Source: Bryopsis sp. KO-2023
Taxonomy: Eukaryota > Chlorophyta > Ulvophyceae > Bryopsidales > Bryopsidaceae
Direction: 5' to 3'
Assembly (NCBI GenBank): GCA_030272585.1
Contig: BSYQ01000004.1
Location: 2,418,001 to 2,482,000 of the forward strand
Length of the DNA: 64,000 nucleotides
The notes under the pieces were generated by a model. The model worked only from the letters and a program-made list of their open reading frames with translations, did not search any database and was not told the DNA's origin. The position numbers and the translations under genes were made by a program. Below, in pieces: positions 11,160 through 23,400 of the stretch. Numbering within the stretch: position 1 is the first letter of the stretch; each line of letters begins with the position of its first letter.

Positions 11160-12038
11160 AGCCAATCGGGTTCACCACGCCCCAAGGTATTTTTCGCTCC
11201 CCTTGGCTCAATATTGAGTGCTAGCCAATTGTTGGCTTTAATATCCGAAAAGCCCTCAACATGATGTCCATGGCCAGGAATTCCTTGCTGGTTGCTATGG
11301 CAGATCGGAACGGAGCATATAGAAGAGTGGAAGACTCCTCGTGGATCCAAATCTCTGGCCGCATGTATAGTTGATTGCATCCCTTTCAGGTCTTGTTTGG
11401 CCAGTAAATTGTGCGAATAAATTTCAGCTTGGGAGAGCAAGAGCTGTACGATGGGGGGAGGAAACACAACCATTACCTGCCTTTGAAACAAAACTCATAC
11501 CAGTTTTTACTTTGTTTTTTTCTTATATATATGCTGCATGGTCTAATCTCGCTTTGGAATCTCGCAATTTTCTAACCGGGTTCCCTTTTTGAAATGGATT
11601 GATATCCCAAAACCCGACAGGATGAGAACTACGATACATTTGGCAAAGAACTATGGACACAAACCGGATGATACGCTTGCTTTCTCTCAAGACAAGATTA
11701 AAAAAATGCAAAAGAGCCCACAGATTCAGAACCAGGGATTCCTGGTTGACCACACCGGAATGATGAGGTCAGGACACCAAAAATGGCGACCCCTCCATCA
11801 AACAAACAAATCCCACCATAATTTTACATCAAATACCGTGTTTCCCCCAAGCCAAGATATGGATGGGGGCAACACCACTATTGATACAACTGCAACCAAC
11901 AAAATTTAGTTCATAACAATATACCAATCAACGACCCAATGATCAATGGTCGTGACATAAAAACATCAAAGACCTCCAACTGGACGTCTTTCAACTGGAA
12001 CTGAAGAAAAATATACATTCGAAAAACCCAGTCAATAG
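11160..12038. repeat. Left arm of direct duplication, downstream part of gene C
   Basis: Matches 49190-50157 in the same orientation, including the segment that follows gene G. A minus-strand open frame at 11138-11491 is frameshifted in the other copy, so I do not call a gene. A short part (about 11385-11420) also resembles 17355-17400. The 10831-11160 stretch before it shows nothing recognisable. Confidence 0.6.
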
Positions 12039-15000
12039 CTAGATAAGTACATATTGCAGCACATGAATCCCAAAAAGTAGTGGGCCCAAGAAACAGCAAA
12101 CGCATCGATTCTGCACACCCCAGGAAACGATGCTACCTCTCGTTTTTTTGAATGAGTGACGCTTTGATAGGATGGCTTCCAGACGTTCTTTCTCTCCTTT
12201 GCCACATAATTCTTCCCCACAAAAAAATGCATTGCAATAACAAATTAAGTCCACAGGTCTAAACCCATCATCATTCTGAATGTCAACATCAGCTCCCGCC
12301 TTCATCAGAAGTTCGATTGATTCACCATGGCCTTCTTCGGCTGCAAAATGCAGTGCAGTGTCTCCATCATCATTTTGAACGTTCACTTCAGCTCCGTTCT
12401 CCAAAAAGAGTTCAACCAGTGTTTGACTCACTTGCTTTTTGTCAATAGACTTCATCAATGGTGTTTCGCCATCATCATCTTGGGCATTGATGTCTGCGCC
12501 TGCAAACAGCCATACATGCAAATATATAACAACTCCAGAGTCCTGGTGGAGTAGTTTAACCAACTGATGTGCAGAATTTGTGTGTATCACACGACCGACA
12601 CTCCAGCAGAACTGGAGCAAAAGAAATTCAGAAAAAATGGATGAAAATTCAGCACCAATTGGTTCCACGCTTTATTTTAAGCGTTTTTTTAAATTCAACC
12701 AGCCCCGCATTATATAGGATACTATGGCAAGGAACAATAATAATCTTCGAAAAGCAATCAAAATTAAAGATTATTGCCTATTTCTAAATTTTGCAACTAC
12801 TAACCCAAAGCAAAAAAAGTTGAGCCCATCATATGAGTTCCTGCCATCGATGTGTCAGCAAAATGCAAATTGTGCTTCACAGAATGAAACTACGTTGTAC
12901 TTCCTCCCCTGGAAGTCTATGCATCCATCCCCCCACAGAAAAAGCCAATCAGAAAAAAGAAATGCCCCATCTTGTTGCCACAATTTTGAATCTGGATCTG
13001 TTAATTGTACTATCACTGTAGTGAAACTGGGAGCTACTTAGCGTGCACATACAGTAGTAGTGGAAGGTCCGCCAAGAACACCTGATTCCAGAAGATACCC
13101 CACCAAATCCACTTCGGTCCATTCTGCTGCCAGTATCAAAGGGGTATTATCATAATTTTCTTTTGCATCCACATTTGCACCTGAAAAGCCACAATACCAA
13201 GTGTGATGATGGACATAAAAAATTTTCTATCAAATCACCAAGGCATAAACAGATGAGAATCCCCATCACCTGCTTTTATCAAAATCTTAGCAACATTCAA
13301 ATGACCTTCCCTTGCAGCAAAATGCAATGGAGTGTAATTTTTAGAACTCCTTGTGTCCACATCTGCCCCTGCAAGACAGCAGAGTGATGATTCTTGTCGA
13401 CACGTGCATGCTTGCATCCCAAATCGATCATGATTGATTTGATTGATTTTCCAATTGATCAATTGACAAAAGCTGTCATATATGTTGTCACCATTATACT
13501 TGGGAAAACAAGATAATCAACAATTGCGATCACAGACACCACAGACAACACATGGCAGTTCAATTGTTCACTGCGTAAACATTCTCACCCCACCATCTGA
13601 AAGTCGATAACCCCAAACCCTAGTTTCGTATGATGAACTCTTAACTTGTAATTGGTCAGACCCCACCCCATATTAATATGACATATTTCAGTGGATGGAA
13701 CAAAGCCAAAGAGCACCTGACTCCAAGAGCTCCTCAACCACCTCAACTCTTCCCTCTTTTGCTGCCCATATCAAAGGAGTGTATCCCAAGAGGTCTTTCA
13801 CATTCATACTTGCCCCTACAATAACAAAGCAGTTGAAAAAATGGCTTTGGTTTACTTTTGGGGGGTTCTGAAAGTCTCACACAACTCCTGAGAGCACCAT
13901 GGCAACAAAACATCTGCGAGAGATGTGGTGTCACCACCTGGATGGGGTGACTAATTATTTTAGTTATTCTATGACTTACACCCAACGTAGAAATACAACA
14001 CAGGCAGGGCCCCTAAAAAACATCACCTGCTTTGATCAAAATATCAACCACCTCTACAGACGCATGCCGTGTAGCCCAAAGCAAAGCGGTATCGTTAACA
14101 CGATTTTGTGCATGAACGTCGGCTCCTGAAGAAATTCATGAGCAATCAATCCATCAATCAATATTACATGCGTAGAAGCCCAGGCCTCTATTGCATTCTT
14201 TTTTGAATGACAATCATTTGTTTGTAGATACGGACTTGTGCAATAAAGCCTCTATTGCATTTATGAGCAGCACATGTTGCAACCCTCAGCGTCCATAAAC
14301 GTCACCAGGACTTTGAATTTATTTATTTATATCCTATTTTTCCTATTTATTTACTATTCTTCTCTTGGAGGGGGGGCAGGGATTGACCCATTTCCACAGT
14401 GAGTAAGATTACCAAATTGCCATGAGCATAGTTCGATAAATTGAAACGCTCGATGCTTTGCAGTCAAATGGAAATTGCAGGGATTACCATTTGTAAAGTT
14501 TCCAAACTTTTCATTTTACTGTAAAAATGAATGAAATTATTCTATGCCAATCATGGAAATGAACGAGACCTGAGTATGACAGTAGTACTTTTCAGAGAGG
14601 AGGTGGTGGTCAATAATATTTTTAATTCTACCAGAAGAAATCTCTCCGTTGGCAAATAAATGTTAAGTAAATTATCAACACCCCCTCTCTCCAACATCCA
14701 AAACAATAGTTCTCCTTCACAAAAAAATCAGACGTGGTTATTTATATAGCCAACTGCATTAGAATATGAAGGTGGTCAGAAGCCCCTGTACAAAATACCT
14801 GATTCCAGGAGAAACTCAACCAACTCCAGTCCTCCGAATTCTGCCGCATCCCTCAATGGGGTGTTTCCATACTCGTCTTGTAAATCCACATCTGCCCCTG
14901 AAAAAACCATGATCAACCCTCAAGATCCAGATGTATTCAGTTTGTGGTCCAAATTATTTCACATAGGCAAGCAATAGAGAGGTCAGATATACTGCATGGA

Positions 15001-16593
15001 TTACCTTCTTCGACCAAAATCTTAGCAACATCCAAGTGGCCATATATTGTTGCAAGATGCAATGCAGTTTGGCCATCGTCATTTTGTGCATCAACATTTG
15101 CCCCTGCAGGAAATCCTCAAGCAATTGTAAAGGAAAATAGTTTGCATGTTTGCAATCACTGTATACATGTAATGTTTTGTAAAATTGTACGTTTTCACAC
15201 ATGAAAACTCACAGCGTGCGATAGGACATAATCTCCTGCAGTGTATTGCTATATATTGATCACAGTGCATTTCTCCACTACGAACAATTTATTTGAGCAG
15301 CCATTTTCTCTTGATCATGAATTAAAAATGAAGGGTGGTAGGGGGGGCTGTGTGCAGGGCAATGATATTGAGGCCTTGAATTTCTTTCATGATTGGAGTG
15401 CTCACCTGCTGCAATGAGAATTTCAACAATGTCCGAAGCATTATTATCCTGAAAACAAGCAATATGAAGTAGGCTTTCCCCCTCCTTTGATGTTGTTCCA
15501 TTCACATCAGCACCCTTGGAGAGGAGCTCCTGAAAAAACAATTGAAACAAATACTTATTTTAGAAAAGACATTTCGTTTTTAGACTTTCAGGAAACATTT
15601 GCGGTTGATCATAGGAGTACCTCGACTTTTTCAGAGTCGCCCTCAAGAGTCGCATTGAAAAGTGCTTCATTCAATCTGTTGCAGTTCCGACATTCTGCCT
15701 GTGAAAAAAAAACAAAAGGAAAAAATAAGAGGGCTGAGAACAGACAACAAGCAGTCAAAACATATTTCTTTGGTTGTAAAATACAAGGCTATGCGGCAGT
15801 GAGAGTATGAAGTTCTGAAAAGAAGCATTCAACCGATCCTTAATTTTAGCTTTCCAGCCCTTGCTGCCATGGTACCCCTGATTGTTGCATCCCTTTTGGT
15901 GGAAGGATGGTGCAAAGAATCAAAGAATTCACTTTCCCGCTGTCAAATGAATATATTATATGCATGCATGAATGTACACCAGAGGATATCAGCCAACTAG
16001 GTACTTTTTTTTTGCCCTGCCATGAAGTATCTTTTGCTTAATGGAAAAACGGGTTTGATCGAATCTTTGATCTGCTACAACCAATCGAAGTTTGTGCAAG
16101 ACCAGAACACCCACATAAACCCTGCGTTCCTCCTCCTCCTGAAGTAGCTTCCGGGTGGAACGATTGACCCTTGCCCACCCCTCAGCATGCACCGCTTCGG
16201 CATCGCCCTGTAACAAGACATAACCTCATCACCTGATCGAAAACCGGGACTCTACAAACTCAAATCCGAATGGAAAATATCACACCTGCCGACCGTCGCC
16301 GCCACCCGCCGCGCCTACAGAATCAATAAGAAGTTAAATTTTTTGTGAAACAGCCACCTCCCCCATCTAACAACCCGGTTGAAGAACACCAACTTTGGGG
16401 TAAACCCTATCCCTGGAACATTGCGACACGACAACATCACACAAACCATGCTCCCCCCCCAGCTCAAACGCCTGTACCCAGGACCACGCTGATAAACGCG
16501 ACTGTGGATCGACCCACCTATGGGTGTACCATACGAAAGCGTCGCCCCGGAGCAGTAGCACAGCGTCCATACGATCAAGATGAAGAGCATCAT
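12039..16593 (-). CDS. Ankyrin-repeat gene C, secreted type, intact (482 aa)
   Basis: Twelve exons (minus strand, high to low): 16518-16593, 16286-16314, 16121-16207, 15621-15698, 15406-15529, 15005-15103, 14799-14897, 14027-14125, 13717-13815, 13270-13368, 13082-13180, 12039-12499. The lengths total 1449 nt with no internal stop. Exon 1 codes a signal peptide (core MMLFILIVWTLCYC). Exon 2 is Gly/Ala-rich; exon 3 begins GDAEAVHAEGWARV; exon 4 holds CRNC and [12 protein letters not shown]; exon 5 is the first repeat (ELLSKGADVN). Six 99-nt exons each add one ankyrin repeat, alternating KEG/KAG and ESG endings. The last exon adds about 2.5 repeats and the Cys-rich GKGEKERLEAIL tail, then extends further than gene F's. 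In the other copies an upstream Met (MGFL or MALL) starts the signal peptide; here that codon is GGG, so the start at 16593 is the next ATG. A secreted or ER-routed binding protein is inferred; the ligand is unknown. Confidence 0.8.
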
Positions 16594-17030
16594 AAACCTG
16601 TTCAAAAACCCCGTTTTTTTGTCTGGAAAGATCCACAACACGAGATAACCCTTTCCCCCCCTTTCAAAATCCAAACTACTGTAATCAGACACAACGAAAA
16701 AAGGATATCAAAAAATGCTTGTCTCTCCTCATCGCAAACTTGGCTTTTTGTGCGCTTGGCTGATCGGTGGGTTTCGCCCCTTCCTGGTGACTGTCGCACT
16801 GGTACAGTGGCACAAGTTCCAGGGTACAGTAGCATCAGTTCCAGGGTGTATGCACTGTGCAGTGGTACTTTGTGGATACCACATACATGACAAGACTCGT
16901 GCATGTCAGAGACATTCGTCCATCGTTTGTGAAAGCCCTGGGCGTCACTTGCGTAGGTTATGATGATGTGTACAGTAGCCAGTGTGGGGGCAGCCACAGA
17001 CTCAGGACTAGATTTCTGCCAGTGCTGGTT
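16594..17030 (-). promoter_or_regulatory. 5' region of gene C shared with other ankyrin copies
   Basis: The roughly 150-200 bp upstream of the signal-peptide exon (about 16600-16800) is similar to that at 28050-28226 (+) and 48917-49070 (-), for example around a shared gatgaggag and caagcatttttt block. The conservation suggests a common promoter and 5' leader. The motif agttccaggg occurs twice near 16815-16845. Confidence 0.4.
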
Positions 17031-17336
17031 TTGCAATCTCCTGATGCCCATACAAAAGAGATGGATTTCAGAACGATATTCTGCACTTCATGGAGACGCG
17101 TCTGGTTTTGTTCCGATAACTTTCGACCCGGAGGTCGGATTGAGTCGAAAGTGGGTGGGTTGGAGAGGTGGGAAGATAAGGCGTCGAATGCCGTTTAGAA
17201 ATCGAGATTTGGTTGAGTAACCGAGGAGAAACATCGTTTCGCGCGCAGCCCCCACCGAAGCCGCTCCGCCTCAAAAAGGTTGTGCTTTGCTTGAACGGTG
17301 GGTCATCGTTGATGAGAGCACGTTCAATAATTCAAG

Positions 17337-17831
17337 CGAAGATGCGATCAATTCATTTGCACAATTTACTGGCTGAACGAGACTGAAAATGATCCAATCG
17401 ACTATAAGAATCTCGCAGCTGGCCAATTTGCGTTCGGTGTGGAGGCTGGTCCTGGGTATCGCCTCGCTCAGGTATGAACGGCGTTCGTGAAACCTTCCCG
17501 AAACACCGGTAGAAAACGTGCGCAATGATGAAAGCCGATGGCAGTCTTTGAGTTGCGGCGGTGATATCTGCCGAAAAACGACTTTTGATTCCTCTGAGCG
17601 CAGAACTGAATCCAGTGGTGTTCGCCCGTTCCCCCCCTCCCCCCGCGTTTCGATTGCCCTTCCAAAGGAGAAGGCCGTGTCTTGGTTGTTATGGTTAGAT
17701 CTTAGATTGTGTTTCGTGTCGGGATCCCGTTTCGAGTCTGTTTTAATTTCTCGGTTTCTGTCTTTCTGTAGGTAACAGGAGCACCACTGACTGCTGCCTT
17801 CCAAGTCACTTGGGAAAATGGAGTGGTGAAA
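17337..17831 (+). CDS. Possible two-exon end of an unrecognised gene
   Basis: An open stretch ending at 17470 reads NETENDPIDYKNLAAGQF and stops at a GT donor. It could join in frame to 17772-17831 (VTGAPLTAAFQVTWENGVVK, then TAA) after a typical pyrimidine-AG acceptor. I do not recognise the protein. A segment near 17355-17400 resembles parts of the 11.4 and 49.4 kb repeats, which weakens the case. The true upstream exons were not found. Confidence 0.25.
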
Positions 17832-18197
17832 TAATATTCCAGAAACATGCCCCCCCCCCCTCTTCCACATTTCCAAGCTTTACCAAATACATGAAGGATA
17901 CCCTGGTTTCACAGTCCATTTCTCTATTTTATGACTCATCCATGGTGCATGTGCCTGTTCACTGGAATTGCATGATGAGGTCAAAGCATCCTGTGAATGC
18001 TCTGCCAAGAAAATGCAAAAAAAGGGTATAAAAGCAACACCTAAACCATTTTGGAAAGGCAGAAGACTGGCTGTGGGATTGTCCAGCTTTCTTGGGCTCA
18101 TCTCAAGCTATGGCAACCTGACAACTCCGAGAAAAATTTACAAAGCATATGAAACATTCATTTACAAAACCTGGAGTTGTCTCTACTCTCATTGCGT

Positions 18198-20066
18198 TCA
18201 ATTCTTTTTCCTCCCTTGGATGGTCACCACCACTGTGCGGGAGCCTCCGTAGTTTCGGTGCTCGTTGAGATAAATCCCTTGCCAAGTTCCTAGGGCAAGT
18301 CTTCCTCCATTGATGGGAATCGTCAAACTCGGGCCCATCAGGGAGCTCTGACAACAAATGGAGTTTAATATAAACAGTGAACTCTGCCAATGGACTGACG
18401 TGACGTGACATACATTGTTTAAGCCACACCTGTTGAAACCTTTCATTTAGAGGGGGGGGTTTGAGAAAAAAAAAAAAAAAAAATGGCACCCAGAATCAAT
18501 TGCGCTATCAATATCAGTTGTTCGCATTGCTAAAAATGTGAACAGGGAATACCATCAAGCTTATCTAAGATTCCTACCAATCCAAGTAGTCATGGAGAGA
18601 AAGATGCCCACCGGGTGGGGACAATACCAATAGCCCAGATTTATGCACACACACTAGCCATAACACAAAGAAAAACCTGTCTCCTGTGTTGGTTGCTGTA
18701 GGGAAGTTAACTTTTTTGGTGAAAGGAAACATTTCAATATTCGATTCAAAAAAGGAACCTCACCTTCACATGGGCTGGCATATCGTCATAGCCCTCATCC
18801 AAGTGTCTATAAACATTGCCTTCTGGCACCATCCTATCCAATGTGTCCTATCGATAGCCCAGGGAAAAATTCAAAACAACGAAACAGAACGAAAAACCAC
18901 AAAAACACTCGATAGAGAAAACATTCTGACCACGAATGTCTTTCTGCCCTGTTGTTTCTTCTTGTCTCTAGGGGTCATTATCTTTGGGGGGGCAAAATCA
19001 AGAAAAAAAAGTGCCAAGTATGAAGCATTGTCCACATTGCACCCACATTTCATCCAAGTTGCTCATAGCTTCAAAGAAACTACAGAGAATTTTTTGCATT
19101 ATTTTTTTTAACATGTGCAATATGTCTGCATCCATTGGGAGTAATAAAGGTAAAGAAACGAAACACAGCAATAGAATGCTGGCGGGGGGGGGGGTTGCAA
19201 ATATTCTGGCATTATTATCAGGAATTTGTCAGCACAACACGTACATTCAAGTCCAGAGGCACGTCAGGGCTGGCGTTCTCGTTGATAGTCAACGATGCGC
19301 TTGTGTGCATGACTAAAAAACGAGGAAAAAAACGGCATTTTCAGTACACACACACACACACAAAAAAAAAAAAAGAATATAAAAATGTGTTCAGTTATCC
19401 TTTATGATTCATTTCTGACCCCCAAAATATCATTGCCATGTTCAAGTGCTTACTGAAGAGGTTGGCCAGACCGACTTGGAAATCCTTGATTTCGGGAACC
19501 TCGTCCACAAAGTGACGAGTGACCACATGACAGCCTCGCTTGAAGGCAGGGAGACTGATGCTTTTCTGAGCCCTGCCATCATCAGATCAAAATTATGGCA
19601 GAAAAACCGATCGGGATGATCTTTTCTTGATCCCCAACCCCCCCCCCCCCTGCAATTTTCCCATGCCAACACTTTTTTCTCTGAAAGGTTTTGTAAGGTT
19701 CGTTCATACTTCAAAAACACCACCCTACCATTCAGACGTCAGAGTCGTCGCCGCCGAATTGCACGCTTCAACGATCCACACCAAACAGTGTTACGCCCTT
19801 GGATTTCGAAGTCCAGCATTCACAATTGGTTGTTAAGGAACCTCCCTAGATGTGCAAATCCTGGTTTCACACTCACCCACATTCGTTTTTCTACTTTTGA
19901 TGGGTCGCAACCCCCGTTCCTTGCCAACCCCCCTTTCCAGACTTCGAACACCACGTCGGGATGCAATCCGAGCCGCCGTCGATAGGCCTCGTTCGTTTTG
20001 ACAACGTATCACGGTTTGCGGAATCGGGAGAACGAGAGTCGCCATCCTGACCAGCCGAAAACCCAA
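18198..20066 (-). CDS. YjbQ / UPF0047 family protein, spliced
   Basis: Four exons join cleanly on the minus strand: 19454-19572 ([20 protein letters not shown]), 19245-19312 ([17 protein letters not shown]), 18764-18847 ([27 protein letters not shown]), 18198-18347 ([20 protein letters not shown], ending [16 protein letters not shown] and a stop). Together they cover the whole UPF0047 fold, including [21 protein letters not shown] and LGTWQGI. The bacterial homolog YjbQ is reported to have thiamine-phosphate synthase side activity; the main role is unsettled. A candidate N-terminal exon (19877-20066, [17 protein letters not shown], Arg-rich, possibly a targeting peptide) ends at a strong GTGAGT, but its phase does not match the next exon, so the 5' end is uncertain. 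The gene is head to head with the kinase gene, with about 225 bp between. Confidence 0.85.
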
Positions 20067-20290
20067 ACAGAAGTCACTCCCTCACACCAAATCCTGTCGT
20101 TTAATAGTACACCCTTCGACATCTGTCGTATTCTCTTTCTCTTTCCTCGACACACGAACGAATCCAGCGATCTTGCTTGGAGGATCCATGCGCGATAAGC
20201 GTCGTCTCAGATCTTCGCGCGATTCGTTCCACACTCTAGCTCTGTTTCGTTCCTCTCTGTGATTTCTGGGAGACTATTTCCGTGTTTGCG
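20067..20290. promoter_or_regulatory. Divergent promoter between the YjbQ-like and kinase genes
   Basis: A short, locally GC-richer spacer separates the two outward-facing genes. CG-containing hexamers are frequent (gcgcgataag, tcgcgcgatt). I see no clear TATA box. Sharing of control between the two genes is inferred from layout only. Confidence 0.4.
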
Positions 20291-20401
20291 ATGGGTGCTC
20301 TTGTTGAGGGAGCCCCAACCAGGCTATTTTGCCATCACCAATTAACCCCTCAAAAATCCATATTAGGTAATTTTCTCGCTGGTTGATGATTGTGGATCTA
20401 G

Positions 20402-20432
<31 letters not shown>

Positions 20433-23400
20433 CTTCAAACATATGGCATTGAGGCTGAGATCTGCAAGCAGCCCTGTAGTATGTTGCTCGAATGCTCTTG
20501 ATATTGTACAATATAAGTGCTGCCCTTTCTTTTACGTTTCTCCTCTGCAACAACAAATATGGGGGGGGTAAATTTTTTTTCCAGATCTTGTTAGGTAGAC
20601 GCTCAAGCGCATTTCGAGTTCGCACTGGATTGAAGAATTTGCATCTTGGGAGGAAGTCTCCCCATCGAGGTTGTCGAACAGGTATTCTGCAATAAAAGGA
20701 CAGACAGAACTATCATTCTACATATCATAATCCAGAAAGCTGTGCATCTTTTCATCCTCACAAGTGATCGTGGACTCGCTGTCGGTGAGGGGGGGTTCAC
20801 ACAGAGCCAATGCCCATCTGTGATATTCCTCTTTCAGTTTTTACACTTCTTTGGTATGTGAGTTGTGTTATTTCAATATATCGATCTCTCAACATCCCAT
20901 AAAATAAAAAACGTGATTTGTGTTTGTTTGGTTTTTGCAAGCCATCCGATGTAACTTGGAGGAAGATGACCTAAAAACAGACACCAATCCACTGCCACCG
21001 TTTCAAAGTCTCCAAGGGTCTAAGGCAGATGGATTACTCCCCCCAGGTCAGACTTCTAACATTTGCCCCCCCCCTCCCCCCCAACAAAACTAAACTAAAC
21101 TAAACTAAACTGAATTAAATTAAATTAAATCGGCTGTTCTCTTCACTCCCCATGCATGCAGGGCACCTCAAGGAGACAGTCCTCAAATTGCCATCTTTTC
21201 CTTAACAATTTTTAGGGGATTTGCAACTGTCAGATGTTTAAAAAGCACCAGCTTCCTGTCTGAAACTGTCGATATCACAACCCTCGTCCAGAAAGGAAAA
21301 ATAGAACTGGAAAAGAAGAGAAAGTGAGTGCACCTCCCTGATGAACAAAAAGCTGAGGCTGGGGTATGTGTCAAAGGGGTCGTTTGAGATGATCTGTACG
21401 TTTGACCGGCAGCATTACTGAATGTAGGGCTCTTCTCTTAATGGATGTGCAGGAGTGCATTCCGGCGGTGAAATTCTGAAGGATCGATACAAAGTCGTAG
21501 AGGTTCTTGGAAAAGGTGGCAGCGGAATCACTTACAAGGTAGAAAATCATATTTATATATATATATATATATATATATACGGGTCAGTTCGAATTTTCGG
21601 TAGATTTTTAGACTGGCCATTTCTCTAGCACTCTGGCGGGACAGTGGGTTTTTCCGTTTTTACAGGCTAGCCACAGACCGGTTTTTTTTTTTCTCTTCGC
21701 AATAATACGCCAAGTGGGTTGTATCGGGACATGGAACAGTATTCGGCACCTTATTTCTGAGTCAGCCTATAACACTTTTTCGTGAAACGGGCTGCACTCG
21801 GCAATCTCATTTGCCGTGTGTAAACAATTTCAATATTCAAAAAAAAAAAATATATATATATATATATTTTTTAATCGATGTTTTCTTATTGAATCTTGAA
21901 TATGACCCTCGCATCGTGAAACAAAACTTGTTCAAATTTCGACCGACAAAAAACCACAAAAAAAGTGAAAGGTTCCTCGAAACAAGACGTGTTTTTCAGC
22001 GGATGTGAAAAATGTGAAGCAAACGATTGAACCAACAAGTGGCATTGAACTGTGGATAGGCCATTGATGTTACGGTGGGCTCAGAGGTGGCGATCAAGTG
22101 TTTGTCTTTGCGGGGAATGACCGATTGGAAGCAGCTGGACCTGTTCGAGAGGGAGGCAAAGACTCTTGAACAGCTCAATCATCCGAACATCCCGAAGTAT
22201 CTGGATTTCTTTGAACAAGATTTCACGGACGATCGGAGGTTCTACATCGTCCAAGTAAGGGAGCCATGCGGCATTTTCACACTTTCAGAATTTGGCTCCG
22301 TGTTTTTCTTTTTTCTCTCAAATTCTATCAGCTTCAACGATGCTGGACGTGAAAAAAATAAAACAAAGGAGTGAGATTGGAATAGTTTTGTTTTGCTGTG
22401 GGTGCCTGCATGAAAACGCACAATGAGAGTGCGAGTTGTCTGTTGTTGTTTTTTTAAACAGGAAATTGCTTCTGGAAAAACTCTGGCAGAACTTGTCAAG
22501 GAGGGGTGGAGGGCATCCGAAGACGAGGCGAGTGATAATAGCGACATTCACAGATACAATTCAATGCATGGCTTTTTCTCAAGTGACACCGCATGATTTT
22601 TGGCCCATCTTAAGAAAAATACACTCTCCTGTAAATTATAAATATACTCTCCCGTAGGAAATGAAAAACAGAACATGCCTGATTGCTTGAGGGAATGCGC
22701 TGTCTTAGGTTCGTCGCATCGCCGTGGAGCTCCTTGGGATTTTAGACTATCTTTCCAATTTGAGGCCTCCGGTTGTTCACCGGGATGTCAAACCCGAAAA
22801 CATCGTTCTGGAGGGTGGAAAAACGGGGGGCAGGGTTTATTTGGTCGACTTTGGTGGTGTCCAGGTGCTTATTTTGCAATTTCCCAACCAGCTAGCAGAG
22901 TCAATGTTGGAATAATTGAACTCCGAACCACTAGATAGCCAGATGCGTCAATGAGGGGGGCAATTCTTCTATACACAAAAACGATTTGAAAATTACCCTC
23001 TCAATTCTTTAAAGCACAATTAGTTTTCGCCTGCATGGAGGTGGGTGTAATACGATCGGATGAATGATTCGCCCTGCGCACGATCAATGCCGGCTGTTTT
23101 TCTTCCTTTTTTTTTTGTGAAGTCTTTTTTGTGTGTTTTGTGTGGAGGAAGACAGTTGGTGTGTTATGTAGGGTATGGTCCAGGATACTTTCGCGTTGGG
23201 CAGTACAATCGTGGGGACGTATGGCTACATGGCTCCGGAGCAATTCAGAGGGGATGCACAGCCAGCTTCAGACTTGTACTCTTTCGGAGCGACGTTGCTC
23301 TATCTGTTATCAGGTGGGATGCGACCCTTCTTTCTTTTGATATGGGCGATGCACAGAATTAGTCATATTATGTAAACCCTGAAGAAGACACACCTCAGTC

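Noticed and set aside
11138..11491. 117-aa minus-strand frame in the 11-kb repeat
   Set aside because: The copy at 49.2-49.5 kb is frameshifted and keeps no continuous frame.
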